A stretch of DNA of 64,000 nt from CAVSDF01 sp963726715 (GCA_963726715.1 CAVSDF010000007.1:248001-312000); one strand, 5' to 3'. Shown: positions 44,333-53,108, numbered from the stretch's first letter. Numbers and translations are program-made. Notes: a model not told the origin generated them from the sequence alone.

Positions 44333-44402
44333 ACCGCCGCGGAGGCCGTTCAGGCCGCATCGGCAGGTGGGGGCACGCATCGGCAGGAGGGGGCGGGCGC
44401 GG

Positions 44403-45263
44403 TCAGCCGAAACGGCCGGAGATGTAATCCTCCGTCTGCTGACGCGAGGGGCGCGTGAAGAGCACGTCGGTCGTGCTCATCTCGATGAGTTCGCCGAGCA
44501 GGAAGAACGCCGTGCGGTCTGACACGCGCGAGGCCTGCTGCATGTTGTGCGTCACGATGACGATGGTGTACGCCTCCTTGAGCTGCAGAATCGTCTCTTC
44601 GAGCTTGGCCGTGGCAATCGGGTCGAGCGCGCTCGCCGGTTCGTCCATGAGCAGCACCTCCGGCTCGACGGCGAGGGCGCGGGCGATGCAGAGCCGCTGC
44701 TGCTGTCCGCCGGAGAGGCTGTAGGCGTTTTCCTTGAGGCGGTCCTTCACCTCGTCCCACAGCGCCGCGTAGCGCAGGCACCGCTCGACGAGATCGTCGG
44801 TGGCGCCCTTGTAGCCGTTGATGCGGGCGCCCCACGCCACGTTCTCGTAGATCGACTTGGGGAACGGGTTCGGCTTCTGGAAGACCATGCCGACGCGCCG
44901 CCTGACCAGCACGGGGTCGGTGCCGGGCGCGTAGATGTCCTCGCCGTCGAGCGAGACGCGGCCCTCGACGCGCGCCTCGGGGATGAGGTCGTTCATGCGG
45001 TTCAGGCAGCGCAGGAACGTGCTCTTGCCGCAGCCCGACGGCCCGATGAAGGCGGTGACTTCGTTCGGCGAGACGTCCATCGAGATGCCGCGGAGCGCCT
45101 GCTTGGCGCCGTACCAGAAGTTCAGGTCGGCGGCCTGCATCTTCGGCGGACCGCTCGGCAGCGCCGGGCGCGTGTCGGGCGCGGCGGGTCGGGCATCGGC
45201 GCGCACGGTGGGCCGCAGGTCGTGCGTCGCGGGGGTGGAAGCGGGCAGGGGCGTCTCGGCCAT
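44403..45263 (-). CDS. pstB: Phosphate ABC transporter ATP-binding protein PstB
   Basis: This 286-residue ABC ATPase energises phosphate uptake. It has Walker A FIGPSGCGKSTFLRCLNRMND, Q-loop GMVFQKPNPFPKSIYENVAWG, signature SLSGGQQQRLCIARALA, Walker B VLLMDEPASALDPIAT and the H-loop THNMQQASRVSD. An extra Pro/Ala/Thr-rich N-terminal extension of ~40 residues precedes MQAADLNFWYGAKQAL; an internal start at that Met would give the usual PstB length. It is 53 bp downstream of pstA. Confidence 0.94.
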   Translation of the reverse strand: MAETPLPASTPATHDLRPTVRADARPAAPDTRPALPSGPPKMQAADLNFWYGAKQALRGISMDVSPNEVTAFIGPSGCGKSTFLRCLNRMNDLIPEARVEGRVSLDGEDIYAPGTDPVLVRRRVGMVFQKPNPFPKSIYENVAWGARINGYKGATDDLVERCLRYAALWDEVKDRLKENAYSLSGGQQQRLCIARALAVEPEVLLMDEPASALDPIATAKLEETILQLKEAYTIVIVTHNMQQASRVSDRTAFFLLGELIEMSTTDVLFTRPSRQQTEDYISGRFG

Positions 45264-45316
45264 CGGGGCGGGGCAGGTCGGAGGGAAGGGCGCGAGCGTC
45301 GTGGCCAGCGGCGCGG

Positions 45317-46219
45317 TCAGCGCGGGCGGCTGCGCTCGAAGCGGTTGCGGAGCACGATGGCGCTGCCGTTGAGGAGCAGCATGAGCACCATCAGCACGGC
45401 GATGGCGGCGGCGGCGAGGCCGCGGAAGTCCGCCTGCGGCAGGCCCGTCCAGTTGTAGATCTGGATCGGGAGCGCCGTGAACGGGTCGAACAGGCTCTCG
45501 GGCGAGAACGCGAGGAACACGAATCCGCCGATCACGAGCAGCGGCGCCGTCTCGCCGATCGCCCGGCTCACCGCGAGGATGACGCCGGTGAGGATGCCGG
45601 GCGCGGCGACGGGCAGCAGGTGCGCGCGGATGACCTGCCAGCGCGTCGCGCCGAGGGCGTAGGCGCTCTCGCGCAGCCCCTGCGGCACCGCGCGGAGCGC
45701 CTCCTGCGTCGAGATCACGATGACGGGCAGGATCAGGAGCGCCATCGTCATCGCCCCCGCGATCAGGCTGCGGTCGAGGGCGAACAGGCGCACGAAGAGC
45801 GTCAGGCCGAGGATGCCGTAGAGCACGCTCGGCACGCCCGCGAGGTTGGCGATGTTGAGCTGCACGAGCCGCAGCACCCGCCCGCGCGGCGCGTACTCCT
45901 CCAGCCACACCGCCGCCCCGACGCCGAGCGGAACGGCGAGAATCGTGGTGAGCGCCATCAGCAGCAGCGACCCGATGAGCGCGCTCCGGATGCCCGCCCG
46001 CGCCGGTTCGAACGACATGTGGTTCGTCAAGAACCCGGCGCTCAGCCACGGCGCGGCCTTGCTGAACACCTCGACGAGGAGCACGCAGAGCACGACGATC
46101 CCGAGCGCGGTGGCGACGAAGAACAGCGCGGCGAAGATCGTCCCGCGCCGCTGCCGCGCGGCGATGCGAGGCTCGAACGTGCCGAGGTCGGGGTCGATGC
46201 GGTCAGGATCCGTGGGCAT
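45317..46219 (-). CDS. pstA: Phosphate ABC transporter permease PstA
   Basis: This 300-residue inner-membrane permease has six helices. It has FLTNHMSFEPARAGIRSALIGS, VPLGVGAAVWLEEYAP, NIANLAGVPSVLYGILGL, and the EAA loop RESAYALGATRWQVIRAHLLPVA with AVSRAIGETAPLL after it. It pairs with PstC to form the channel and binds PstB. Its ATG follows the pstC stop within two bases (TGAGATG), implying coupled translation. Confidence 0.93.
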   Translation of the reverse strand: MPTDPDRIDPDLGTFEPRIAARQRRGTIFAALFFVATALGIVVLCVLLVEVFSKAAPWLSAGFLTNHMSFEPARAGIRSALIGSLLLMALTTILAVPLGVGAAVWLEEYAPRGRVLRLVQLNIANLAGVPSVLYGILGLTLFVRLFALDRSLIAGAMTMALLILPVIVISTQEALRAVPQGLRESAYALGATRWQVIRAHLLPVAAPGILTGVILAVSRAIGETAPLLVIGGFVFLAFSPESLFDPFTALPIQIYNWTGLPQADFRGLAAAAIAVLMVLMLLLNGSAIVLRNRFERSRPR

Positions 46220-46220
46220 C

Positions 46221-47281
46221 TCAGTAGGCCTCCTTGTAGCGCCGGATGACGGCGTTGGCGACGAGGTTGAGCACGAGCGTGAGGACGAAGAGCGCGAGGC
46301 CGACGGCGAAGAGGCTCTGGAACTCGACGGTCCCCTGCGCCGCATCGCCCTGCGTGACCTGCGCGATGTAGGCCGTCATCGTCTGCACCGAGTCGAGCGG
46401 GTTGAGCGTCAGGCGCGGCTGCGCCCCGGCGGCGATCACCACGATCATCGTCTCGCCGATGGCCCGCGAGATGGCGAGGATGAACGAGGCCACGATGCCC
46501 GAGAGCGCCCCCGGCACGAGAATCCGCGTCACCACCTCGATCTTCGTCGCCCCGAGCGCATAGCCGCCTTCCGAGAGCATCCGCGGCACCGCCCGCAGCG
46601 CATCCTCCGAGAGCGACGCGACGAGCGGAATGATCATGACGCCGACGACAAGGCCCGCGCTGAGGGCGTTGTAGACCTGCAATGCGGGGATGATCGTCTT
46701 GAGGAGCGGCGTCACGAACGTGAGCGCGAAGAAGCCGTAGACGATGGTCGGAACGCCCGCGAGAAGCTCCAATCCCGGTTTGAGCCACCGCCGACGCGCT
46801 CGCTCGCGTACTGCGAGACGTAGATGGCGGCGGCGAGGCCGAGCGGGAGCGCCACGACGGCGGCGATGGCGGTGATGAGGAACGTGCCCGAGAGGAGGGG
46901 CCAGATGCCCCAGTTCTCGCCGTCGATCTGCCCCGTCCACTGCGTGCCGGTGAGGAAGTCGACGATGGAGACGTGGCGGAAGAAGCCGAGCGACTCGTAG
47001 ACGAGGATCCCGGCAATCGACAGCGTCGTCGCCACCGTCAGCAGGGCGCACGCGCCGAGCGCGTAGGCGACCGCCCGCTCCGATGCGCTGTTCGAGCGGT
47101 TGCCGACGAGCGAGCGCGCCGGGCTGCGCGAGAGCACGCCGCCGCCAAACGCCAGCCCGACCGGCATCGCCGACTCACCGCCGGTGTCGTCGTCGGCCCG
47201 CGCTGTGTTCGCTGCGTCGCCAGGAGGCGTGCTGCCGGACACATCACCGGGCGGGAGGTCGTCGTCGAGGCGGTCGGTCAT
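46221..47281 (-). CDS. pstC: Phosphate ABC transporter permease PstC (frameshift)
   Basis: This permease partner of PstA has ~353 residues when repaired. The N-terminal cytoplasmic stretch (residues 1-65) is acidic and precedes the first helix, YALGACALLTVATTLSIAG. FFRHVSIVDFLTGTQWTGQ and VVALPLGLAAAIYVSQYASE follow. A one-base change near 46790 restores WLKPGLELLAGVPTIVYGFF, then MLSEGGYALGATKIEVVTRI (EAA loop) and FILAISRAIGETMIVVIAAG. The pstS stop overlaps its ATG (ATGA). The break in a gene embedded in an intact operon suggests sequence error. Confidence 0.88.
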
Positions 47282-48333
47282 CGCGCGGCGCGGGTCGTGT
47301 CGGCGGGGGAGGCGGCGCCCGCGGAGGCGGCGCGGAGCACGTCGGCGATCTTGACGCCGACGGTCGAGCCGTGGAAGGCCGTGCCGGTCGTGACGCGCGC
47401 GAGGCGGTCGAGGGCGAGCGCGTAGGTCTCCGCCGAGAGCGGCACGTAGCCGACCTCGGGCGCGATCTCGTGGGCGTTCGTGAGGTAGTAGCGGAGGAAG
47501 GCGGAGATCGCCGGGTCGCGCGCACGGTCGGCGCGGACGTAGACGAACTCGGGCCGCGCGAGCGGCTGGTACCGCCCCGTCTCGACCGTCTCGAACGACG
47601 GCGCGACGCACCCGGCGCCCTTTCCGGCGTCGATGCCGACGGCTTTGATCGCGCCGCGGTTCTCTTCGAGGTACGCGAGGCCGAAGAAGGCGAGCGCGCC
47701 CACGTCGCCCGCGACGCCCTGCACGAGCACATTGTCGTCCTCGCTCGCGGTGAAGTCCGCCCGGCTCTTGCCCTCCTCGCCGACGATGGCGGCGGTGAAG
47801 TAGTCGTAGGTGCCGCTGTCGGTGCCCGCGCCGTAGAGGCGGAGCGGACGGTCGGGGAAGCCGTCGCGCACCTCGGCCCACGACTGGAGCGTACTGCCGG
47901 GCTCCCAGATCGCCTTCAACTCCGCCGTCGTCAGGCAGTCGACCCACGTCGCGCCCGGGTTGACGGCGACGACGAGGCCGTCGTACGACACGGGAAGCTC
48001 GACGAAGTCATAGCCCGCCGCGCGCAGCTTCTCGGCCTCGATGTCCTTGATCGGCCGCGAAGCGTTCGAGATGTCGGTCTCGCCACGCGCGAACTTGGCA
48101 AACCCGCCGCCCGTCCCGCTGATGCCGACCGCGATGCGGATGCCGTCGGTCTCGCGCATGAACCGCTCGGCGGCGCGGGCAGTGAGCGGGAAGACCGTCG
48201 AGGACCCATCGGCCTTGATCAGCCCCTCGATGTCGCCGCGCCCGTGGCACCCGGCGCCGCCGACGAGCGCGGCCGCGGCGAGGGCCGCCGAGGCGAGGCG
48301 CGCGGATGCGCGAGCGCGGAGCCGAGGGCGCAT
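47278..48333 (-). CDS. pstS: Phosphate ABC transporter substrate-binding lipoprotein PstS
   Basis: This 351-residue binding protein is anchored by a lipobox cysteine (AALVGGAGC, residues ~19-27). It has IEGLIKADGSSTVFPLTARAAE (phosphate-binding Ser/Thr loop), VGISGTGGGFAKFARGETDI, SNASRPIKDIEAEKL and YGAGTDSGTYDYF. The fold is the PBP_like/PstS-SphX type. The gene starts the pst operon. A TAAGTTTC promoter-like box lies 38 bp upstream, and the gap to dnaB contains TTAACGCTTTGG, but I cannot identify a definite PHO box. In the submitted sequence it runs in frame with dnaB only because of a frame error near the dnaB end. Confidence 0.92.
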   Translation of the reverse strand: MRPRLRARASARLASAALAAAALVGGAGCHGRGDIEGLIKADGSSTVFPLTARAAERFMRETDGIRIAVGISGTGGGFAKFARGETDISNASRPIKDIEAEKLRAAGYDFVELPVSYDGLVVAVNPGATWVDCLTTAELKAIWEPGSTLQSWAEVRDGFPDRPLRLYGAGTDSGTYDYFTAAIVGEEGKSRADFTASEDDNVLVQGVAGDVGALAFFGLAYLEENRGAIKAVGIDAGKGAGCVAPSFETVETGRYQPLARPEFVYVRADRARDPAISAFLRYYLTNAHEIAPEVGYVPLSAETYALALDRLARVTTGTAFHGSTVGVKIADVLRAASAGAASPADTTRAAR

Positions 48334-48371
48334 CGGGAGACGTGGGCGGAGAAGTAAGGACGGCAAGCCTC

Positions 48372-48379
48372 GAAACTTA
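48372..48379 (-). promoter_or_regulatory. Candidate -7 element of the pst operon
   Basis: TAAGTTTC on the minus strand matches TAnnTTTG in seven of eight positions, 38 bp before pstS. Confidence 0.4.
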
Positions 48380-48482
48380 CGCCTCGCCGCCGCCGGGTCT
48401 CGGTCGCGTCGGGGAAAACACGTCGCGCGCACCATTACCAAAGCGTTAAGGCCGGACGCACCCGCCGGCCCGCCGCACGGCA

Positions 48483-50106
48483 TCAGAAGGCATCGCTGCC
48501 GCCTCCGGGCGGACCGGGCAGGTAGCCGCCGGGCGGTCCGAACCCATCGCCGCCACTGCCGCCCGGCTGATCCTCCGCCCTCGTACCCGCCGCCATCGTA
48601 GCCGCCCCCTCCGCCGTCGTCGTAGTACGAGGCCGAGAGGTTGTCGAAGCGGGCGTACTGGTTGATGAACGCCACCTCGACGCTCCCGAGCGGCCCGTTG
48701 CGCTGCTTCCCGAGGATCACCTCGGCGATGCCGAGCGTCGAGTTGCCCCGGTCGTCGGTCGTGATGCCGTACTTCTCCGCGCGGTATAGAAACGCGACAA
48801 GATCTGCATCTTGTTCAATTGATCCACTTTCGCGAAGATCTGAAAGTTGCGGGCGCTTGTCACCGCCGCGGGTTTCGACGGCGCGCGAGAGCTGCGAAAG
48901 CGCGATGACCGGCACGTCGAGTTCCTTGGCGAGGGCCTTGAGCGAGCGCGAGATCTGCGCGATCTCCTGCTCACGGTTTGCATTTTTTCCGCCCGCCGAG
49001 CCGTGCATCAGCTGCAGGTAGTCGACGATGATGAGGCCGATGTCGTACTCGGCCTTGAGGCGGCGGCACTTGGCGCGCAGTTCCAGAATCGACAGCCCCG
49101 GCGTGTCGTCGATGAAGATCGGCGCTGCCGAGAGGCGCCCGGCGGCCCGCGCGATGGCGGCCCAGTCCTGGTCGGTCATCCGCCCCGTTCGCGCCGCCTG
49201 CGCATCGACGCGCGCCTCGCTCGTGAGCAGGCGCTGCGCCAGCTGATCGGCGGACATTTCGAGCGAGAAGTACGCCACACCCGCTGCGTTGGTCGCGCTC
49301 AGTGCAGCGTTTCGTGCAACTGCTAAACTGAATGCGGTCTTGCCCATGGAGGGCCTTGCTGCCACGATGATCAGATCGGACTTCTGCCAGCCGCCGGTGA
49401 GGGCGTCGAGGCGAGTCAGCCCGCTCGTGACGCCGGTGATGCCGCCCTCGTTGCCATGAATCGAGTCGAGGCGTTCGAGGGTCTTCTTGATGACGTCCTT
49501 CATCGAGAGCGCGGCGCGGCGCATCTGGCCGTCCGAGATCTGGAAGATGTCGCGCTCGGCCTCGTCGAGCAGCTCGAAGGCGTCGGAGGCGGGGTCGTAG
49601 GCCTTGCCGACGAGCAGCGTGGCCGTCTCGATGAGCCGCCGGAGCAGGCCCTTCTGCGCCACGATGCGCGCGTGGTGCTCGACGTTCGCCGCGCTCGCCA
49701 CGCGCCCCGTCAGTTCGGTGATGTAGTAGGCGCCGCCGACCGCTTCGAGGGTGCCGTTGCGCCGGAGCTCGTGGGTGAGCGTGACGAGGTCGACCGGTTC
49801 GGAGCGCGCATACAGGCCCCGCATCGCGGCGTAGATCTGCTGATGCGCGGCGCCGTAGAAGACCTCCTCGGGCAGGATCTCGATGACCTTCGAGATGGCG
49901 TTGGGGTCGATCATCATCGCGCCGAGCACCGACGTTTCGGCGTCCGGCGCCTGCGGCGGCATCCGGCCGGCGGTCTCGTGGACGCGCTGCACGGCGGCCT
50001 CGCGCCCGCGCCGCCCGCCGCGCATGATCTTGTCGAGCGGGTACGGGCCGCCCGCGTCCGGGTCGATCCGGAGCGGCTGGCGCATGTCGTCGGCGTCGTC
50101 GGCCAT
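48483..50106 (-). CDS. dnaB: Replicative DNA helicase DnaB (frameshift near the end)
   Basis: This ~540-residue hexameric replication helicase has an N-terminal domain (residues ~45-150) with PPQAPDAETSVLGAMMIDPNA. The RecA-like ATPase has Walker A ARPSMGKTAFSLAVARN, FSLEMSADQLAQRLLTSEA, Walker B GLIIVDYLQLMHG, and LSQLSRAVETRGGDKRPQLSDL with RESGSIEQDADLVAFLYRAE. The protein is intein-free, yet codons around GKT/A and G/SIEQD are markedly A+T-richer than elsewhere. A one-base change near 48567 restores a Gly/Pro-rich tail ending GGSDAF at 48483; without it the frame runs on into pstS. ATG 50106 has a CCGATG context. Confidence 0.92.
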
Positions 50107-50297
50107 CGGCGGCGGTTTCGTCTCGGATCGGGTGGGAACGGCGGTGCCCGGTCGGCGCGCGCGGTGCGGCGTCTCGGGCGATCAATCTACGCGGCCCGGT
50201 CTGGCCCGGTCGTCCCGAAGCCTGCGAAATCCGGCCGGGTGACGCGCGAATGGCGCACGTCTCGGCTCCTCTCAAACCGCACCCATCCTCCGGAAGG

Positions 50298-50315
50298 AGA
50301 CGTGCTTGCACGTCC
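50298..50315. repeat. GACGTGC-TT-GCACGTC palindrome
   Basis: Inverted repeat GACGTGC/GCACGTC with a 2-base centre. It is the same word as at 50424-50443 and, in a shorter form, 33638-33651. Confidence 0.5.
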
Positions 50316-50423
50316 CGGTCGCACCCGTGCTCTCCGGCCCGTCGGCATCCCCCGGCCCACGGCGCCAGCAGATCGCCGATTCTGTACGATGCGGCGCGAG
50401 ACGGCGGCGGCGGGGCAGGGCGC

Positions 50424-50443
50424 GGGACGTGCGAGCACGTCCC
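50424..50443. repeat. GGGACGTGC-GA-GCACGTCCC palindrome
   Basis: A perfect 9-bp inverted repeat starts 28 bp after the UDG stop. It may serve as a terminator for the UDG gene or be a REP-like element. Confidence 0.55.
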
Positions 50444-50471
50444 CTACGGCGGTTTTGCCCCCGCGCAAGGG

Positions 50472-51578
50472 TTACCTGCCGCCGAGTTCGTCGTAGCGGG
50501 CGCGCATCATCTGCACGTCCTCCCACGTCGGGCGTTTCCACTGCTCGTTGCGCAGCAGGGCCGCCGGGTGGTAGGTCACGAACAGCGGGATGCCGTCGTA
50601 CGAGTGCTCTTTGTCGCGGAGGGCGCCGAGCGACGATTTGCGCCCGAGGAACGAGTTGCCCGCCGTCTTGCCGACGCAGAGGATCACCTTGGGCCGCACG
50701 AGGACGATCTGCTTGAGCAGGATCGGCATGTGCCCGGCGATCTCATCCGGCTCGGGGTCGCGGTTGCCGGGCGGGCGCGATTTGAGGATGTTGGTGATGT
50801 AAACCCGGTCGCGGTCGAGGCCGACGGCCGACAGGATCTTGGTCAGCAGCTGCCCCGCGCGCCCGACGAACGGCTCGCCGGTGCGGTCCTCGTCGGCGCC
50901 TGGCGCCTCGCCGATGATCATCAGGTCGGCGTCGTCCGGCCCGCTTCCGAAGACCGGCTTGATGCGCTGCGTGTCGAGCGGGATGAAGACGGTGCGGGAG
51001 ACGATGGCGAGCAGCTCGTCGAGCGACTCGGCGTCCTTGACGGGCGAGTCGTCGGGGATGCGCGCCTCGATGCGGTCGTAGGGCGAGGCGGACGGGTCGT
51101 CGGCGGGGGGCACCGGGGTGCCGAAGAGGTCGGTCGGGGGCATGTCGTCGTCGGTGTCGTCCGCGTCATCGCCGAACGGATCGAAGGCGAGCGGGTCGAG
51201 GTCGTCGGGTTCGTACGCATCGCCCCGCCGCACGCTCCGCCGCGCGGGTGGCACGGTCGTGGTTGTTGCGCGGTCGTCGCCGGATGCGTGTTCTGGCGCT
51301 GCGGAAGGCGCCGCGTTCGAGGACGTCCCCCCCGTCACGGGCGCGGGCGCGTCGGCGATGTGCGGCGATGCGTCGGCCGTTCCCGCATCAGCCATCGTCC
51401 TCTCGGTCTCGTGGTCCATCCACACGTCGCTCTCTTCCTCCCCCGGCGCGTCGAACGCGTGGGTCGGCAGCGGGCGCGGGGCGGTGTCGACGTGCGGTAC
51501 GAGGCGACCCCCGAGGCGGCGCTCGAACGTGAGGGCCTCGCGGAGCGCCGCCAGCGGATCGGCATCGGACTCCGGCAT
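50472..51578 (-). CDS. Uracil-DNA glycosylase, family 4-like but without Fe-S cysteines
   Basis: This 368-residue protein has a disordered acidic N-terminus (residues 1-~170) and a family-4-like UDG domain after it. Motif A is LMIIGEAPGADEDRTGEPFVGRAG, then VYITNILKSRPPGNRDPEPDEIAGH, VRPKVILCVGKTAGNSFLG and motif B VTYHPAALLRNEQWK. It should excise uracil from DNA. Family 4 enzymes use four cysteines for a [4Fe-4S] cluster; here those sites are replaced (SRTVFIPLDTQR for the CxxCxL region, KSRPPGNR for KCRPPGNR, AGHMPIL for the fourth). The only cysteine in the domain is in VILCVG. Its ATG overlaps the speE stop by one base. Confidence 0.85.
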   Translation of the reverse strand: MPESDADPLAALREALTFERRLGGRLVPHVDTAPRPLPTHAFDAPGEEESDVWMDHETERTMADAGTADASPHIADAPAPVTGGTSSNAAPSAAPEHASGDDRATTTTVPPARRSVRRGDAYEPDDLDPLAFDPFGDDADDTDDDMPPTDLFGTPVPPADDPSASPYDRIEARIPDDSPVKDAESLDELLAIVSRTVFIPLDTQRIKPVFGSGPDDADLMIIGEAPGADEDRTGEPFVGRAGQLLTKILSAVGLDRDRVYITNILKSRPPGNRDPEPDEIAGHMPILLKQIVLVRPKVILCVGKTAGNSFLGRKSSLGALRDKEHSYDGIPLFVTYHPAALLRNEQWKRPTWEDVQMMRARYDELGGR

Positions 51579-52453
51579 CAGAACAGCCGCTGCACGAACG
51601 TCGGGAGCGCGAAGGCGCCCGCGTGGAGGTCGGCATTGTAGTAGCGCAACTCGCTTATGAACGGCGCAAGGCGGGCGCGCGCGGCGTCGCGGTCGAAGTC
51701 GGCGCTCGGGTGCGGTCCTTTCGACGCCATCGCGAACGACCACGTGCCCATCGGGTACGTCGGGATGTGCGCGAGGTAGAAGGCGACATGCGCGAAGAGG
51801 CCGCCGAGCAGGCCGTGGGCGCTCGAAATCTGCCGCTGGAAGGCGGCGTCGAACGGCGACTCGGTCTGCGAGACGAGAATCCCGCCCTCGCCCAAGAGGC
51901 GCACGCAGTCGGTGTAGAAGTCCTTGCCGAACAATCCCTCGGCAAACCCCACCGGGTCGGTGGAATCCACGAGCACCACGTCGTAGTGGCCCTCGGGGGC
52001 GTTTTTTGCAAAGGCGAGGCCGTCCTCGATGCGCACCGTCAGGCGCGGGTCGTCGAGCGCGCTCGCGACGGTCGGGAAGAAGCGGCGGCTCGCCTCGACG
52101 ACGAGGCCGTCGATCTCGACCATGTCCACCTGCTCCACCGATGCGTGGCGCAGCACCTCGCGCGCCGTTCCGCCGTCGCCGCCGCCGATGATGAGCACGC
52201 GCTTGGGGTTCGGGTGGAGGCAGAGCGCCGGGTGCGTGATCATCTCGTGGTAGACGAACTCGTCGCGCTCGGTGAGCATCACGAGGCCGTCGAGGAGCAT
52301 CAGGCGCCCGAACGTGTCGGTCTCGACGACCATCAGGTGCTGGTACTCGGAGCGCTCGGAGAAGAGCAGATCGGCGACGCCGAAGGTGAGGCCGGTGCGG
52401 CCGTCCCAGAACTCGGTGAACTGGTGCTGGAAGGTCTTGGCGTCGGCGGACAT
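51578..52453 (-). CDS. speE: Spermidine synthase
   Basis: This 291-residue aminopropyltransferase joins decarboxylated SAM and putrescine. It starts MSADAKTFQHQFTEFWDG. It has SEYQHLMVVETDTFGRLMLLDG, the nucleotide-binding loop RVLIIGGGDGGTAREVLRH and the acidic strand VDMVEIDGLVVEASRRFF. The active-site region is YDVVLVDSTDPVGFAEGLF, followed by PTYPMGTWSFAMASKG. It is the partner of speD directly upstream on the same strand, so the two form a spermidine module, with a hairpin between. Confidence 0.94.
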   Translation of the reverse strand: MSADAKTFQHQFTEFWDGRTGLTFGVADLLFSERSEYQHLMVVETDTFGRLMLLDGLVMLTERDEFVYHEMITHPALCLHPNPKRVLIIGGGDGGTAREVLRHASVEQVDMVEIDGLVVEASRRFFPTVASALDDPRLTVRIEDGLAFAKNAPEGHYDVVLVDSTDPVGFAEGLFGKDFYTDCVRLLGEGGILVSQTESPFDAAFQRQISSAHGLLGGLFAHVAFYLAHIPTYPMGTWSFAMASKGPHPSADFDRDAARARLAPFISELRYYNADLHAGAFALPTFVQRLF

Positions 52454-52559
52454 GGCGCGGGGGATGGAGGAAACGCAGATCGGAGGGCGCGCAAAACGCA
52501 GGCGCGCCGCCGAAAGGTTCGCGCACCGTCCCGCCGCATCGGATGCCCGAAACGCACGC

Positions 52560-52592
52560 GAGGCCGCCCCGCGCAGGTGGCGGAGCGGCCTC
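52560..52592 (-). terminator. Hairpin between speD and speE
   Basis: An 11-bp stem with one G-U pair (GAGGCCGC...GCGGCCTC core) lies in the 236-bp speD-speE gap. Without a strong T-run, it could terminate or attenuate. Confidence 0.5.
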
Positions 52593-52689
52593 GAAGGGAT
52601 GTCGGAGCGGTCGCGCATCGCAGCCCGGCGTCGCTCGGCGGCTGCGGAGGCGGGCTCCTTCCGTGTGTCTGGAAAGACGTGGGGCGGCG

Positions 52690-53103
52690 TCAGCCGACGA
52701 GGACGGCGTCGTGCGCCATCTCCATCTCCTCGGCGGGTTTGTGGGTCACGGGGCCGTCGAAGAGGCCGCGCTTCATCTCCATCGACGAGACCTTCTTGGA
52801 GTCGAACGACTCTTCGAGGTGCTTCTGGATGACCCACGGGTTGATCGTCTCCCCACAGGTGAAGACGTCCACAGCGGCGTACCCGTATTCGGGCCACGTG
52901 TGGATGGTGACGTGGCTCTCGGCGATCACGACGACACCGGAGACGCCGTGGGGCGAAAAGGCGTGGAACGTGTCGGTGACGATGGTGGCGCCGCTACGGC
53001 GTGTGCCCTCCATCATGGCGTCGCGGATGGCGACGACGTCGTTGAGAACCTCCTTGTCGCAGTCGTAGAACTCGACGAGAATCTGGCGTCCGAGTGCTTG
53101 CAT
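52690..53103 (-). CDS. speD: S-adenosylmethionine decarboxylase proenzyme
   Basis: This 137-residue prokaryotic SAMDC (speD class 1b-like) supplies the aminopropyl donor for spermidine. MQALGRQILVEFYDCDKEVLND opens the protein. The self-cleavage site is the Ser of AESHVTIHTWPEYGYAAVDVF, which becomes the pyruvoyl cofactor, and CGETINPW follows. The ~25-residue tail after FDSKKVSSMEMKRG is typical of Bacteroidota versions. ATG 53103 is preceded by a perfect Shine-Dalgarno (AAGGAGGT, five-base spacing), unusual in this window. The long leader is strongly structured. Confidence 0.94.
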   Translation of the reverse strand: MQALGRQILVEFYDCDKEVLNDVVAIRDAMMEGTRRSGATIVTDTFHAFSPHGVSGVVVIAESHVTIHTWPEYGYAAVDVFTCGETINPWVIQKHLEESFDSKKVSSMEMKRGLFDGPVTHKPAEEMEMAHDAVLVG

Positions 53104-53108
53104 CGGGT

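Larger units (their letters stand above)
50107..50471. other. Intergenic region between the UDG gene and dnaB with palindromes
   Basis: This 365-bp gap has no convincing gene. It holds two related palindromes, at 50298-50315 and 50424-50443, and G+C-rich sequence in between. The dnaB promoter should lie here, but no clear TAnnTTTG box is visible. Confidence 0.5.

Noticed and set aside
48400..48480. A PHO box upstream of pstS
   Set aside because: TTAACGCTTTGGTAATG resembles a degenerate site only loosely, with no direct 7-bp repeats at 11-bp spacing.
48785..48860. A residual mini-intein in dnaB
   Set aside because: The extein sequence RESGSIEQDAD is uninterrupted and no intein block (CxxGD start or HN end) is present; only the codon use is unusual.
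47278..50106. A single 942-codon frame joining DnaB to a PstS-like protein
   Set aside because: The natural DnaB tail (Gly/Pro-rich, ending GGSDAF at 48483) and a normal PstS lipoprotein start (48333) both appear once a one-base error near 48567 is corrected. The joining segment is Arg-rich shadow translation.
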